A program made the translations under genes and the position numbers. 64,000 nt of DNA from Nitrospira_D sp035465795 (GTDB taxonomy: Bacteria > Nitrospirota > Nitrospiria > Nitrospirales > Nitrospiraceae): assembly GCF_049546785.1 (NCBI RefSeq), contig NZ_JBMWAN010000004.1, positions 124,001 to 188,000 of the forward strand. The letters run 5' to 3'. The notes under the pieces were generated by a model. That model was not told the DNA's origin. It searched no databases and saw nothing but the letters and a program-made list of their open reading frames with translations. This document shows, piece after piece, positions 53,442-61,970 of the stretch; within the stretch, counting starts at the first letter, position 1; each line of letters begins with the position of its first letter.

Positions 53442-54172
53442 ACCGCGAAACACATTTAACACCACAGACCCATACGTGGTCATCAAGAGGACTGTTCCTC
53501 CTGACTGGGCTGCTCTTCATCACCGGTTGCGCAACGCAGCCCGCCGTGCCACAGAAGACGATTTATGAGTCCGGTTTCAACACGATCCGGGTGGAAGGAG
53601 ACCCTGATTCATCTGCGAACACACACCCGGCGACGCTCACCGCGACCGAAATCGGCACCCTGCTCCGCAATGTGCGGGTCTGGGAACGGCGAAACGCGAT
53701 CCACCAATTGTTCAGCGGGCAAGCCGACCGGACCCGTGCGTTCCGGGATGAGGAAATCGTACTGCTGGCGCCGCAGCTCTCGAAAGGGCTGGCACAAGCC
53801 ACGCCGGCCCAGCGGGTGCGCTTTCAACTGAGTCATGCCACAGACCAGGGGGAAGAAGAAACAACCGCAGGATGGCTCTCCCTTCGCGGCACCATCCTCG
53901 TCCTGGCCTTGAGTGAAGTGCACGATCGGCACAGTCCGGGCCCCGACATCGGCAAGTACGACCGGCAGATGCCGAATGTCCCGGAACGATCTGCCGCCTT
54001 CGATGCCACCTTTGAGCCGGAAGACTATCTGGCCAAGGTCATTTCAGGCGGACGGCTCTTCGCACCCGATCAGCGTGAAGAACTTCATATTCGCTATCAA
54101 GAGGCCCTGGCGACCCTCCCCGTCTATCCGGGTCTGGAGCCTCGCCAGCAGAGAGTCGCGCCACAGCCTTGA
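53438..54172 (+). CDS. Predicted lipoprotein of unrecognised family, right copy
   Basis: A 244-residue protein with a lipobox (LLFITGC, Cys31). The core HPATLTATEIGTLLRN, FRDEEIVLLAPQLSKGL, RVRFQL and TAGWLSLRGTILVL parallels the lipoprotein at 47,505 in the same order, so they form one family. It is translationally coupled to the binding protein before it. Function unknown; the repeated pairing with a porin and a binding protein suggests a role in outer-membrane delivery of the substrate. Confidence 0.7.
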   Translation: MNRETHLTPQTHTWSSRGLFLLTGLLFITGCATQPAVPQKTIYESGFNTIRVEGDPDSSANTHPATLTATEIGTLLRNVRVWERRNAIHQLFSGQADRTRAFRDEEIVLLAPQLSKGLAQATPAQRVRFQLSHATDQGEEETTAGWLSLRGTILVLALSEVHDRHSPGPDIGKYDRQMPNVPERSAAFDATFEPEDYLAKVISGGRLFAPDQREELHIRYQEALATLPVYPGLEPRQQRVAPQP

Positions 54173-54188
54173 GTGGCATGCACCGAGC

Positions 54189-54219
54189 GGATGGCAGCAG
54201 GACTCTCCTGCTGCCATCC
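54189..54219. other. Perfect 14-bp hairpin between lipoprotein and DUF2325 genes
   Basis: GGATGGCAGCAGGA and TCCTGCTGCCATCC pair perfectly around a CTC loop. No T tract follows and the next ribosome site is about 13 bases away, so it looks like an RNA processing, stability or attenuation element within the operon. Confidence 0.6.
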
Positions 54220-54243
54220 ATCGAGTTATCCAGGGAGGCAGCC

Positions 54244-54549
54244 ATGACCATTCTCGTTGTCGGCGGTGATTCAGCAGAGACGTTCCGGCACCGTGCCGGT
54301 CGCAGACAGGGAAAGGTCCTGCACTGGAGCGGGAGAAAAACACGGGATACAGGAAAGGCGATTCCCAAAGACACGGAAGCCGTGGTGGTCGTGCTGGATC
54401 GGATCAGCCACGCCCTGGCAAGAAAAGTCAGGACCGAGGCCACACGCCGCGGCCTTCCCGTCTTTTTCCAAAAGCGGGGCCGTCAGATCCGCGACAACGA
54501 AGGCCATCCTACAGACCTGACGCAATTATTTACTGTGCCCAAGCCATAG
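54244..54549 (+). CDS. DUF2325-like small protein
   Basis: A 101-residue protein starting MTILVVGGDSAETF, with AVVVVLDRISHALARKVRTEATRRGLPVFF, the pattern of DUF2325 proteins (a small Rossmann-like fold). GGGAGG lies about 5 bases before the ATG. The role of the family is unknown; here it sits between the lipoprotein and the sulfate-type binding protein genes. Confidence 0.65.
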   Translation: MTILVVGGDSAETFRHRAGRRQGKVLHWSGRKTRDTGKAIPKDTEAVVVVLDRISHALARKVRTEATRRGLPVFFQKRGRQIRDNEGHPTDLTQLFTVPKP

Positions 54550-54571
54550 AGACCGAAGGAGCACTGGCACC

Positions 54572-55606
54572 ATGCGACGCACAATAGTCCACCTACTCAC
54601 GGCAGCATCCTTGTTCATCTCCAGTCAGGCGGTTCCCGCCGTTGCAGAGACACGCGAACTGCTGCTCGCCGCCTACAGCGTTCCGAAAGAAGCCTACGAG
54701 AAGCGGATCATTCCCGCGTTCGAACAACAGTGGAAACAGAAAACCGGCGAAACCATTCGCATCCACACATCATTCGCTGCATCCGGAGCCCAAGCACGGG
54801 CCATCATCGGAGGGCTCGAGGCGGATGTCGCGGCCCTGTCGCTGGAAAGCGACCTGCAACAATTAGTGAAAGGAAACCTCGTCACGCACGATTGGAAACA
54901 AGGGCCCCGGAAGGGCGTGGTGACCACATCAGTCGTCGCGCTGGGCGTGCGCAAGGGCAACCCCAAAGGCATCAAGAACTGGGAGGATCTCGCCAAACCC
55001 GGCGTCGAAGTCCTTTATCCGAGTCCGAAGACCTCAGGCGGAGCCATGTGGGACGTCATCGCCATCTACGGAGCGGGACTGAAGCTTGGTAAGCAGCGCG
55101 GGCTCCCGGACTCCGCAGCGGAGCAGTATGCCAGCGATCTACTGAAACGCATACAACGCAACGTAAAAGTGATGGACAAGAGCGGCCGCGAGTCGGTCAC
55201 GACGTTCGAGCGGGGCGTGGGAGACGTGATCGTCACCTACGAAAATGAGCTGGCGCCCCGAATCACACAGGGGCGACCCTATGAACTCATCATTCCCGCC
55301 GAAACCGTGCTGATCGAAAACCCGATCGCCGTCGTCGACCGGAATGCCGACCGGCACCGGGTGCGGGATCTCGCCGAAGCGTTCGTCTCCTATCTCTACG
55401 GCGACGACGCCCAACGCGCCTTCGCGGAATTCGCCTTTCGTCCGACCAACGAGTCCACGGCCAAATCCTTTGCCACAACATTCGTGCAGCCGCCGGCCCT
55501 CTTCACCATCGCCGAATTGGGAGGATGGGACAAGGTGTTCAGCACGTTGTTCGGCCAGGAAGGCAGCTGGACCAAAGCCGTCGAAGAATTGGCGCGGGCT
55601 CACTGA
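54572..55606 (+). CDS. Sulfate/thiosulfate-type ABC substrate-binding protein
   Basis: A 344-residue periplasmic protein of the Sbp/CysP family: signal peptide (cleavage near AVAET), LLLAAYSVPKEAYEKRIIPAF, SGAQARAIIGGLEADVAALSLESD and the conserved PKTSGGAMWDVIAIYG. It binds sulfate or a similar tetrahedral oxyanion. No cysT, cysW or cysA gene is nearby, so it would need a permease encoded elsewhere or share ModBC. GAAGGAG precedes the start by 10 bases. Confidence 0.87.
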   Translation: MRRTIVHLLTAASLFISSQAVPAVAETRELLLAAYSVPKEAYEKRIIPAFEQQWKQKTGETIRIHTSFAASGAQARAIIGGLEADVAALSLESDLQQLVKGNLVTHDWKQGPRKGVVTTSVVALGVRKGNPKGIKNWEDLAKPGVEVLYPSPKTSGGAMWDVIAIYGAGLKLGKQRGLPDSAAEQYASDLLKRIQRNVKVMDKSGRESVTTFERGVGDVIVTYENELAPRITQGRPYELIIPAETVLIENPIAVVDRNADRHRVRDLAEAFVSYLYGDDAQRAFAEFAFRPTNESTAKSFATTFVQPPALFTIAELGGWDKVFSTLFGQEGSWTKAVEELARAH

Positions 55607-55721
55607 GGTGCATCCAACACGCCCCAGGGACCAGTTCCCCTCAGTTTGATGCCAAGCCGAAGGAGAAACATCCCCCGCGCAGAACCCTGGTGCGCACTCT
55701 TTCGCTGTGCTACCTTAGCCC

Positions 55722-57323
55722 ATGCCTCAGACACCCGTCGGTTGGATCGCCCGTCTCTCGATAGGCAAAAAACTCGCCGTTGCCTTCGGCCTGATCCTGC
55801 TGCTGCTCGTCGGCAGCTTCTCCGCCACACTCGTCTATCTGTCCCGCGTCAATAGCTACGTCGATCGGCACCAGCGCATTACCATCCCCGGCGTCGTGAC
55901 GGCCTCGGAGATGCTCCGCAATATCAGTGACATCGAAACGCTGATGCACCATGTCCGGGACCATCACACCGGCGCAGACCGTGCCGCCGGCTTTGCCGCA
56001 ATCAACGGCCTTGAGCGCCGCACCCTTGCCGCGCTCGACACCTATCAAGCCACCCACGCCGCCCGCACCCACCCGATTCTCTATGGCATGTTGGAACAGC
56101 ACGGCCGGATCGATCTGGCCGAGCAGGAAGATCTGGCCATCGTCGCCATCGCCGATGGGCTGACCTCATTGCGCGCGCAACGGGAGGATCTGGCAGCCTC
56201 ACTCGCCAAACACCGCCCGGATCCCGCCGCCACGGAATCCACGTACGAACAAGCGGCGACCCGCACCAAAGAAGCCCTGGCCTCCTTGATCGAAGTCCAT
56301 CGGAAGATCGACGTGGAAATGAAGATCGAGGGGGACCGCCTGGTCGATCAAGCCCGCACGATGGTGATGGGGATTCTGAGCGTCCTTGCCCTGCTGATCG
56401 TCTCGGTCTATTGGATGATGAAACGGCACGTGGCCAACCCGCTCACGCGCCTGGCGGCCACCGCCGACCGTGTGGCCCACCATGACCTCGCGGCGCAATT
56501 CGAGCCCTGGCCCAGCCGCGACGAAGTCGGGGCCCTCGCCGGCTCGCTGACCACCATGTTGACAAGCCTGCGGGACCACGGCACCGCGCTGATCCGCAAG
56601 ACCAAAGAACTGGAAGCCTTCACCTATTCCATCGCACACGATCTGAAAGGCCCCCTGCGCGAGATCGAAGGCTTTTCATCCCTCCTGGAAAAGCAGTTCG
56701 CCGAATCGAATGACCCGCAGTTGATCCATCACATCGGCGTCATCCGCTCCTCCGCCTTGCGCCTCACCCACATGATCGACGCCCTCTTGAAGTATTCCCG
56801 ACTGGAGCAGCAGGAATTGCCCTGCATCCGCTTCAACGTGATGGAGATGGTCACGGGTCTGTTAGTCGACCGGCAGCATCAGCTCTCGGGCGCAAAACCG
56901 AAGATCACGGTGAGTCTGCCTTTTTCTGATTTGTATGGCGAACCGGTCAGCGTCCGGCAGGCCATTACCAACCTGCTCGACAACGCGCTCAAGTTTTCCG
57001 CCCGCACCCCCACACCGGCCGTGACGATCGGAGGACAGCAGACACCGACTGAACGGATCTTCTGGATTCGCGATAACGGCATCGGTTTCGACGCCCACCA
57101 GGCCGACAAGCTGTTCGGGCTCTTCGAACGCCTTCACAGCCCCGGTGAGTACGAAGGCACCGGCGTCGGCCTCGCGATCGTCAAACTGGTGATGGACAAG
57201 CACGGCGGAAGAGTCTGGGCTGAATCCACGCCCGGCCAGGGCAGCACGTTTTATCTCGCGTTTCCGGACAGCCAGGAGACGCTCAGCCGTCAGCGTTCCG
57301 CTTCGGAGACGAGACCACGCTGA
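55722..57323 (+). CDS. Membrane sensor histidine kinase
   Basis: A 533-residue kinase: helix 1 at about 18-40, a periplasmic helical sensor domain about 42-213, helix 2 about 214-232, a HAMP domain about 233-290, a HisKA domain with phospho-acceptor His306 (YSIAHDLKGPLREIEGF) and a HATPase domain (TNLLDNALKFS, DNGIGF, GTGVGLAIV). It is cognate to the NtrC-type regulator 25 bases downstream. The signal is unknown. Confidence 0.9.
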   Translation: MPQTPVGWIARLSIGKKLAVAFGLILLLLVGSFSATLVYLSRVNSYVDRHQRITIPGVVTASEMLRNISDIETLMHHVRDHHTGADRAAGFAAINGLERRTLAALDTYQATHAARTHPILYGMLEQHGRIDLAEQEDLAIVAIADGLTSLRAQREDLAASLAKHRPDPAATESTYEQAATRTKEALASLIEVHRKIDVEMKIEGDRLVDQARTMVMGILSVLALLIVSVYWMMKRHVANPLTRLAATADRVAHHDLAAQFEPWPSRDEVGALAGSLTTMLTSLRDHGTALIRKTKELEAFTYSIAHDLKGPLREIEGFSSLLEKQFAESNDPQLIHHIGVIRSSALRLTHMIDALLKYSRLEQQELPCIRFNVMEMVTGLLVDRQHQLSGAKPKITVSLPFSDLYGEPVSVRQAITNLLDNALKFSARTPTPAVTIGGQQTPTERIFWIRDNGIGFDAHQADKLFGLFERLHSPGEYEGTGVGLAIVKLVMDKHGGRVWAESTPGQGSTFYLAFPDSQETLSRQRSASETRPR

Positions 57324-57348
57324 TTGCTGAAAGCTCAAAACACAGAGT

Positions 57349-58692
57349 ATGCGCACACTTATTATCGACGACGAATCCTATGTCCGCCTGGTCCTGGAGC
57401 AGGCCCTGCGCGAAGAGGGATGCCAGGTCACCGCCGTGACACAAGGGCAGACCGGCATCGAGGCGTTGCAAGCGGCTCCGTATGATTGTGTGATTACGGA
57501 CCTGCGGATGCCCGGCATGGATGGCCGCGCCGTGCTGAAATGGATTGTCGCACATCAGCCCGATGTCGATGTGCTCATGCTCACCGGGCATGGCGACGTG
57601 AAAGACGCCGTCGATGCCATCAAACAGGGCGCCTGGGATTTTCTCGTGAAAGACACGCCGTTCGATGCCGGCGTGGTGAAAGCGGCGCTGACCAAGCTCA
57701 AGACCGTCCGTGCGCTCCGGAAAGAAAACCTGGCGGCCCGGCATGGAGGCTTCACACGCGACGTGATTGTGGAAGGTCCGAGTCAGGCCTGGCGCACACT
57801 CAAGGCCCAGATCACGCAAGTGGCTCCCTCCAACGCGCCGGTCCTCATTCAGGGGGAAACCGGGGCGGGCAAGGAAGTGGCGGCACGTCTGCTCCACGAT
57901 CTGAGCCGCCGGGCAGCCGGGCCGTTCCTTGCCATCAACTGCGGATCCGTCAGCCGGGAACTGCTCGAAAGCGAACTCTTCGGCCATGAAAAAGGCTCGT
58001 TTACCGGTGCCAGCGCCGCCAGGACCGGCCTCATCGCGGCCGCCGAAGGAGGCACGCTCTTTCTGGATGAACTGGGCGAGATGCCGGGACCGATGCAGGT
58101 GAGCCTCTTGCGGTTTCTCGACCGCAATGAGTACCGCCCCGTCGGCAGCACCCGCACCCTGCACGCGGACGTGCGCATCGTCGGCGCCACCAATCAGGAC
58201 ATTCAGGAACTTGTCCATCAAGGCCGTTTCCGGGACGACCTCCTGTACCGCATCAACACCATAACCCTGCGCGTCCCGCCTCTTCGTGAGCGGAAAGAGG
58301 ACATCCCCGCACTAGTCGAGCACATCCTCCGCACGCGGCCTGTTCCCGGCGCAGCCGGGCGAACTCTGTCCTCGGAAGCCCTCCAACAACTGACCGCCTA
58401 CCGCTGGCCAGGCAATGTGCGGGAATTGCGGAACGTGATCGAGCGAATCGTCTTGATGACCCCCGGCACAGACCCGATCAGCCGGGATGACGTGGCGCAA
58501 GTCCTCCCGCCGTCAACGGGCACACAGCGGGCCGAAGACCTGTCGGGTCTTTCGCTTGATGAGATCGAACGGCGCCACATCCAACGGGTGCTCGATGCCT
58601 GCGACGGCAATAAGACCCAGGCCGCGAAGACATTGGACATCGACTACAAAACACTGCTGACCAAGCTCAAGAAATTCGGAGTCCCCTCCTAG
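57349..58692 (+). CDS. NtrC-family sigma-54-dependent response regulator
   Basis: A 447-residue regulator: receiver domain with Asp51 (VITDLRMPGMDG) and Lys101, AAA+ domain with Walker A GETGAGKE (169-176), Walker B GGTLFLDE (234-241) and a Fis-type helix-turn-helix at the end (NKTQAAKTLDIDYKTLLTKL). The sigma-54 contact loop is GSFTGA (216-221) rather than the usual GAFTGA. It is paired with the kinase upstream. Confidence 0.92.
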   Translation: MRTLIIDDESYVRLVLEQALREEGCQVTAVTQGQTGIEALQAAPYDCVITDLRMPGMDGRAVLKWIVAHQPDVDVLMLTGHGDVKDAVDAIKQGAWDFLVKDTPFDAGVVKAALTKLKTVRALRKENLAARHGGFTRDVIVEGPSQAWRTLKAQITQVAPSNAPVLIQGETGAGKEVAARLLHDLSRRAAGPFLAINCGSVSRELLESELFGHEKGSFTGASAARTGLIAAAEGGTLFLDELGEMPGPMQVSLLRFLDRNEYRPVGSTRTLHADVRIVGATNQDIQELVHQGRFRDDLLYRINTITLRVPPLRERKEDIPALVEHILRTRPVPGAAGRTLSSEALQQLTAYRWPGNVRELRNVIERIVLMTPGTDPISRDDVAQVLPPSTGTQRAEDLSGLSLDEIERRHIQRVLDACDGNKTQAAKTLDIDYKTLLTKLKKFGVPS

Positions 58693-58860
58693 CCTCATCG
58701 TTCCGCCTCGACTGAGCATACCCCCTCCGTAGCACTTTACTTCTCATGAGGCAACGGACTACGCTTTCAACATGGCATCCTGTTGCAACTCTTGGCAGTC
58801 TTACGGGATGTCAATTGTTCCAAACACGAGAACCCATTTCACAACATGAAGGAGTCTGCC

Positions 58861-59658
58861 ATGACACGACGATTGTGCGCAGTGATCGTGCTCGCCGGCA
58901 TGTTCGTTTCCACCCCACTCTGGGCGGCTCAACTCAGCCGGCCACAGGCGGAATATTCCGCTGACTCGGTGATGCAAACTGAGGACGGGACGATCGAACA
59001 GCATGTCTTCGTCACCCCTACCAAGGAACGCCAGGAACTGCTGACCGGGAGCGGCGACGGAGTGGTCATGATCTTCCGGTACGATACCAAAGTGATGTGG
59101 CAACTGATGCCATCCGAACACATGTACATGGAGCATTCCATGGAGAAGGCTGCAGCTCAAAACAAGGGTAAAGACATCTCGAAATGGGATTTCGAGGAGA
59201 CCGTGGTTGGAGAGGAAACACTGGACGGGGTTAAGGTAACCAAATACAAGACGATCGCCACCAGCACGGACGGGAAAAAATATGGCGGATTCTCCTGGCG
59301 AACGAAGGACGGAATTGCCGTCAAACAAGATCTGCTCTACAAGGAGGGCAACGAGAAGAGGCGGATGACGACGGAGCTGAAGAACCTGAAGGTCGGCAAA
59401 CAGGATCCGAAGTTGTTCGAGGTGCCGGAAGGATTCACGAAATTCGACATGGCCGGAATGATGGGCGGCATGATGGGTCGGGAAGGCATGGGTATGCCCC
59501 CGGCAGAACAACCCAGCTCAAGAAATAGACCCACGGTGCAGCAGCCGGCCGTTACGGTACCGCAAGATGATCTTCCCACGGCCCCGGAGACGCCTGCCGA
59601 CGATCGTTCCGATATGCAGAAGGCCGGCGACATGATGAAGAAACTGTTCGGGCGATAG
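58861..59658 (+). CDS. Exported DUF4412-like protein
   Basis: A 265-residue protein with a signal peptide (cleavage near LWAAQ). The core (VMQTEDGTIEQHVFVTP, FRYDTKVMWQLMPSEHMYMEHS, VTKYKTIATSTDGKKYGGFSWRTKDG) resembles DUF4412, which shares a LolA/LolB-like fold. The tail is Met/Gly-rich then Pro-rich (DMAGMMGGMMGREGMGMPP). GAAGGAG precedes the ATG at 58861. Function unknown; it lies 8 bases before the carboxypeptidase gene. Confidence 0.65.
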   Translation: MTRRLCAVIVLAGMFVSTPLWAAQLSRPQAEYSADSVMQTEDGTIEQHVFVTPTKERQELLTGSGDGVVMIFRYDTKVMWQLMPSEHMYMEHSMEKAAAQNKGKDISKWDFEETVVGEETLDGVKVTKYKTIATSTDGKKYGGFSWRTKDGIAVKQDLLYKEGNEKRRMTTELKNLKVGKQDPKLFEVPEGFTKFDMAGMMGGMMGREGMGMPPAEQPSSRNRPTVQQPAVTVPQDDLPTAPETPADDRSDMQKAGDMMKKLFGR

Positions 59659-59666
59659 GGACCAGC

Positions 59667-60500
59667 ATGCATGCAGTCTGGCGCGGGGTGTCACTCGCCA
59701 TCAGCCTGACCATGACGGTCGCGCTGTGCGTCGGGGACGTCCATGCCGGAGACATTCCGGCCAGACCGTCCATTCACGCCGCCGCGCTGTACCTGGTCGA
59801 TCTCAAATCGGGCCGTGTCCTGCTGGAACAAAACGCGGCCCGTAGGCTTCCCCCTGCCAGTCTGACGAAAATCATGACGGCGCTCGTCGCGCTGGAAGCA
59901 ACCTCTCCGCAACAAGTCGTGCAAGTCGATCGACGGGCGCTCGTTCATCGATCCTCGCTCAAATTACATCATGGCGAGCAATTCCTATTGCGCGACCTGC
60001 TCACAGCCATGCTGGTGACGAGCGCAAACGATGCCTGCGAGGTCATCGCCTGGCATGTCGGCGGCGGTCCCGGCCGGTTCGTCTCGATGATGAATGAGCG
60101 GGCCCGCGTGTTGGGATTGGAGAATACACATTTCACCAACGCCTGCGGATTCGACGCGCCGGACCACTATTCGACGGCGACCGATCTGGCCAAACTCACT
60201 GAGCATGCCCTGGGCGTGCCCGCAATCTCCATGATGGTTCGGACCGTCACGCGAGACATCGCGACCGTGGACGGCACAAGACAGATTTCACTCCATACCA
60301 CCAACGAGTTGCTGCTCGATCCGGACGTCACCGGTGTAAAAACCGGTTACACAAGCAACGCCGGACGCTGTCTCATCGCCAGCATGTTCAAAGACGGGCA
60401 CCGCTTGTTGCTGGTGGGATTGAACGTGATGGATCGGTGGGAACAGGCACCGAAACTGTTGCGGTACGGACAAACGATGTTGCTGGGTGTGAGCGAGTAG
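59667..60500 (+). CDS. D-alanyl-D-alanine carboxypeptidase (PBP5/6 family)
   Basis: A 277-residue exported serine peptidase that trims the terminal D-Ala of peptidoglycan side chains. The three penicillin-binding motifs are present: SLTK (65-68), SAN (119-121) and KTG (225-227). It lacks the C-terminal beta-domain and amphipathic anchor of E. coli PBP5, so it is probably soluble in the periplasm. It ends 6 bases from the convergent membrane-protein gene. Confidence 0.9.
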   Translation: MHAVWRGVSLAISLTMTVALCVGDVHAGDIPARPSIHAAALYLVDLKSGRVLLEQNAARRLPPASLTKIMTALVALEATSPQQVVQVDRRALVHRSSLKLHHGEQFLLRDLLTAMLVTSANDACEVIAWHVGGGPGRFVSMMNERARVLGLENTHFTNACGFDAPDHYSTATDLAKLTEHALGVPAISMMVRTVTRDIATVDGTRQISLHTTNELLLDPDVTGVKTGYTSNAGRCLIASMFKDGHRLLLVGLNVMDRWEQAPKLLRYGQTMLLGVSE

Positions 60501-60506
60501 CGTGTC

Positions 60507-61913
60507 TTATTGCCGCCCGACCTGGTGCAGATAGACGTCACGAAGATTTTTCTGCGCAAGGGCATAGTCGGGATTCAGCTGGGCGGCGATGCGGAATTCT
60601 TCGATGGCTCGGTCCCAGTCGTCCCGGAGCAAGTAGCCATGGCCAAGGTTGTTATGCGGCCTCGCCTTCTGCGGCGATTTCTCCACCGAATCGGACCAGA
60701 GTAAGACCGGATCGCGATAGAGGGCGTTTCGTTCGACTGTCGAAACACAGAGCCCCAAGACTACGGCGCACCCTATGGCTCCGGCTCCGACCTCAACGAA
60801 CCTGGGTCTTTCCAACACTGTGTCAAGCCAATGTGCCAGGCGTGAGGCAAAGACGACGGCCGCAAGCAGTATGCCGATCGAAGCCAGGTAAAGATTGCGC
60901 TCGCTCAGTAAGTCATTGCGCGGAATAACGGTTGTAGGGAGGATCTGGAGAACAAACCACCCTATGCCGAATGAAAGGAGCGGGAGACGTCGAATCGAGA
61001 TGGACGCAGCGACGGTCAATCCGCACCACACCAACAGATCAAGAGGCAGAGGCCACTCGAACAACGAGTGCAGCAAGGGGAGATCGTGGTCGAAATTCTG
61101 CTTCCAGGGGCACATGAACAACAGCAGGGCGTAACTGGCGGCGTGGAGTTCGCTCAGGAGGTTGTCCCAAATGGGGCGCAGGGTGAAGCTGAAGTGTGCC
61201 AGATCAGCATAACGCGGATGCTGCCAGGCCAGAACGCAGGCAGCAAGAACGCCGAGCCAGAATGGCGTGTGATCGGATATAATCGCCGCGCGCAGGGGAG
61301 CTCCCCGAAGCCGGCGTATGACGACATCCCATAGCAGCAAGGCCAGCGGAAACGTGACGGCCGGTTCCTTCGAGGCCACGGACAGCATGAAACAGATGAG
61401 CGCGCCAGCCCGATACAGACGGCGGATCGCGCGACCACTTGTGTCTTCCGATGCTTTGAGGTAGAGGGAAAGCGCCGCCAGATACCAAAAGGCCATGAGA
61501 CCGGACGCGCGCCCTGAAATATAAGTAATGGTTTCGGTTTGGATCGGATGGATGAGGAACAGCAGCGCCGTCCAGAATGGAATGTGCCTCATTTCTTCCG
61601 TCACGGCACGAGTAAGAATCCGGTAGACGAGGAGTCCGGAGCCGAGGTGCAGTAGCAGATTCAGCAGATGATAGCCGCTTGCGCTGGTCCCATAGAGCGA
61701 CCGGTCGAGAAGGAGCGTGGCGTACAACAGTGGCCTGACCATGTGATCGAGATGAGCGATAAACCTTTCCCAACGCTCGAGGTGCGGATTCTCAAAGATC
61801 GTGGAAATGTCGTCGAATTGAAAGTCGCCGGAGAAAGCGTTTGCATACACCAGGCAGGTGATGAGCCCGACGATACCAAGCAGTTTGCCATTCAGAAGAG
61901 TCGCAACACTCAC
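60507..61913 (-). CDS. TMTC-like GT-C membrane glycosyltransferase with C-terminal TPR
   Basis: A 468-residue protein with about eleven membrane helices and a C-terminal TPR segment (about 410-465; ARPHNNLGHGYLLRDDWDRAIEEFRIAAQLNP). The first periplasmic loop carries FDD at 33-35, the acidic motif of GT-C transferases, and the overall plan matches bacterial relatives of TMTC O-mannosyltransferases. It would transfer a sugar from a polyprenyl carrier to a protein or glycan; the acceptor is unknown. Confidence 0.75.
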   Translation of the reverse strand: MSVATLLNGKLLGIVGLITCLVYANAFSGDFQFDDISTIFENPHLERWERFIAHLDHMVRPLLYATLLLDRSLYGTSASGYHLLNLLLHLGSGLLVYRILTRAVTEEMRHIPFWTALLFLIHPIQTETITYISGRASGLMAFWYLAALSLYLKASEDTSGRAIRRLYRAGALICFMLSVASKEPAVTFPLALLLWDVVIRRLRGAPLRAAIISDHTPFWLGVLAACVLAWQHPRYADLAHFSFTLRPIWDNLLSELHAASYALLLFMCPWKQNFDHDLPLLHSLFEWPLPLDLLVWCGLTVAASISIRRLPLLSFGIGWFVLQILPTTVIPRNDLLSERNLYLASIGILLAAVVFASRLAHWLDTVLERPRFVEVGAGAIGCAVVLGLCVSTVERNALYRDPVLLWSDSVEKSPQKARPHNNLGHGYLLRDDWDRAIEEFRIAAQLNPDYALAQKNLRDVYLHQVGRQ

Positions 61914-61970
61914 GGTGGGAGCAAGATTACTCTTTTGCAGCGTCCGAGTACACAGAGAGAGGAGACGCCA

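Noticed and set aside
58773..58787. TGGCA...TTGCA resembling a sigma-54 promoter before the DUF4412-like gene
   Set aside because: The GG and GC dinucleotides are separated by 9 bases rather than the strict 10, which normally abolishes sigma-54 recognition.
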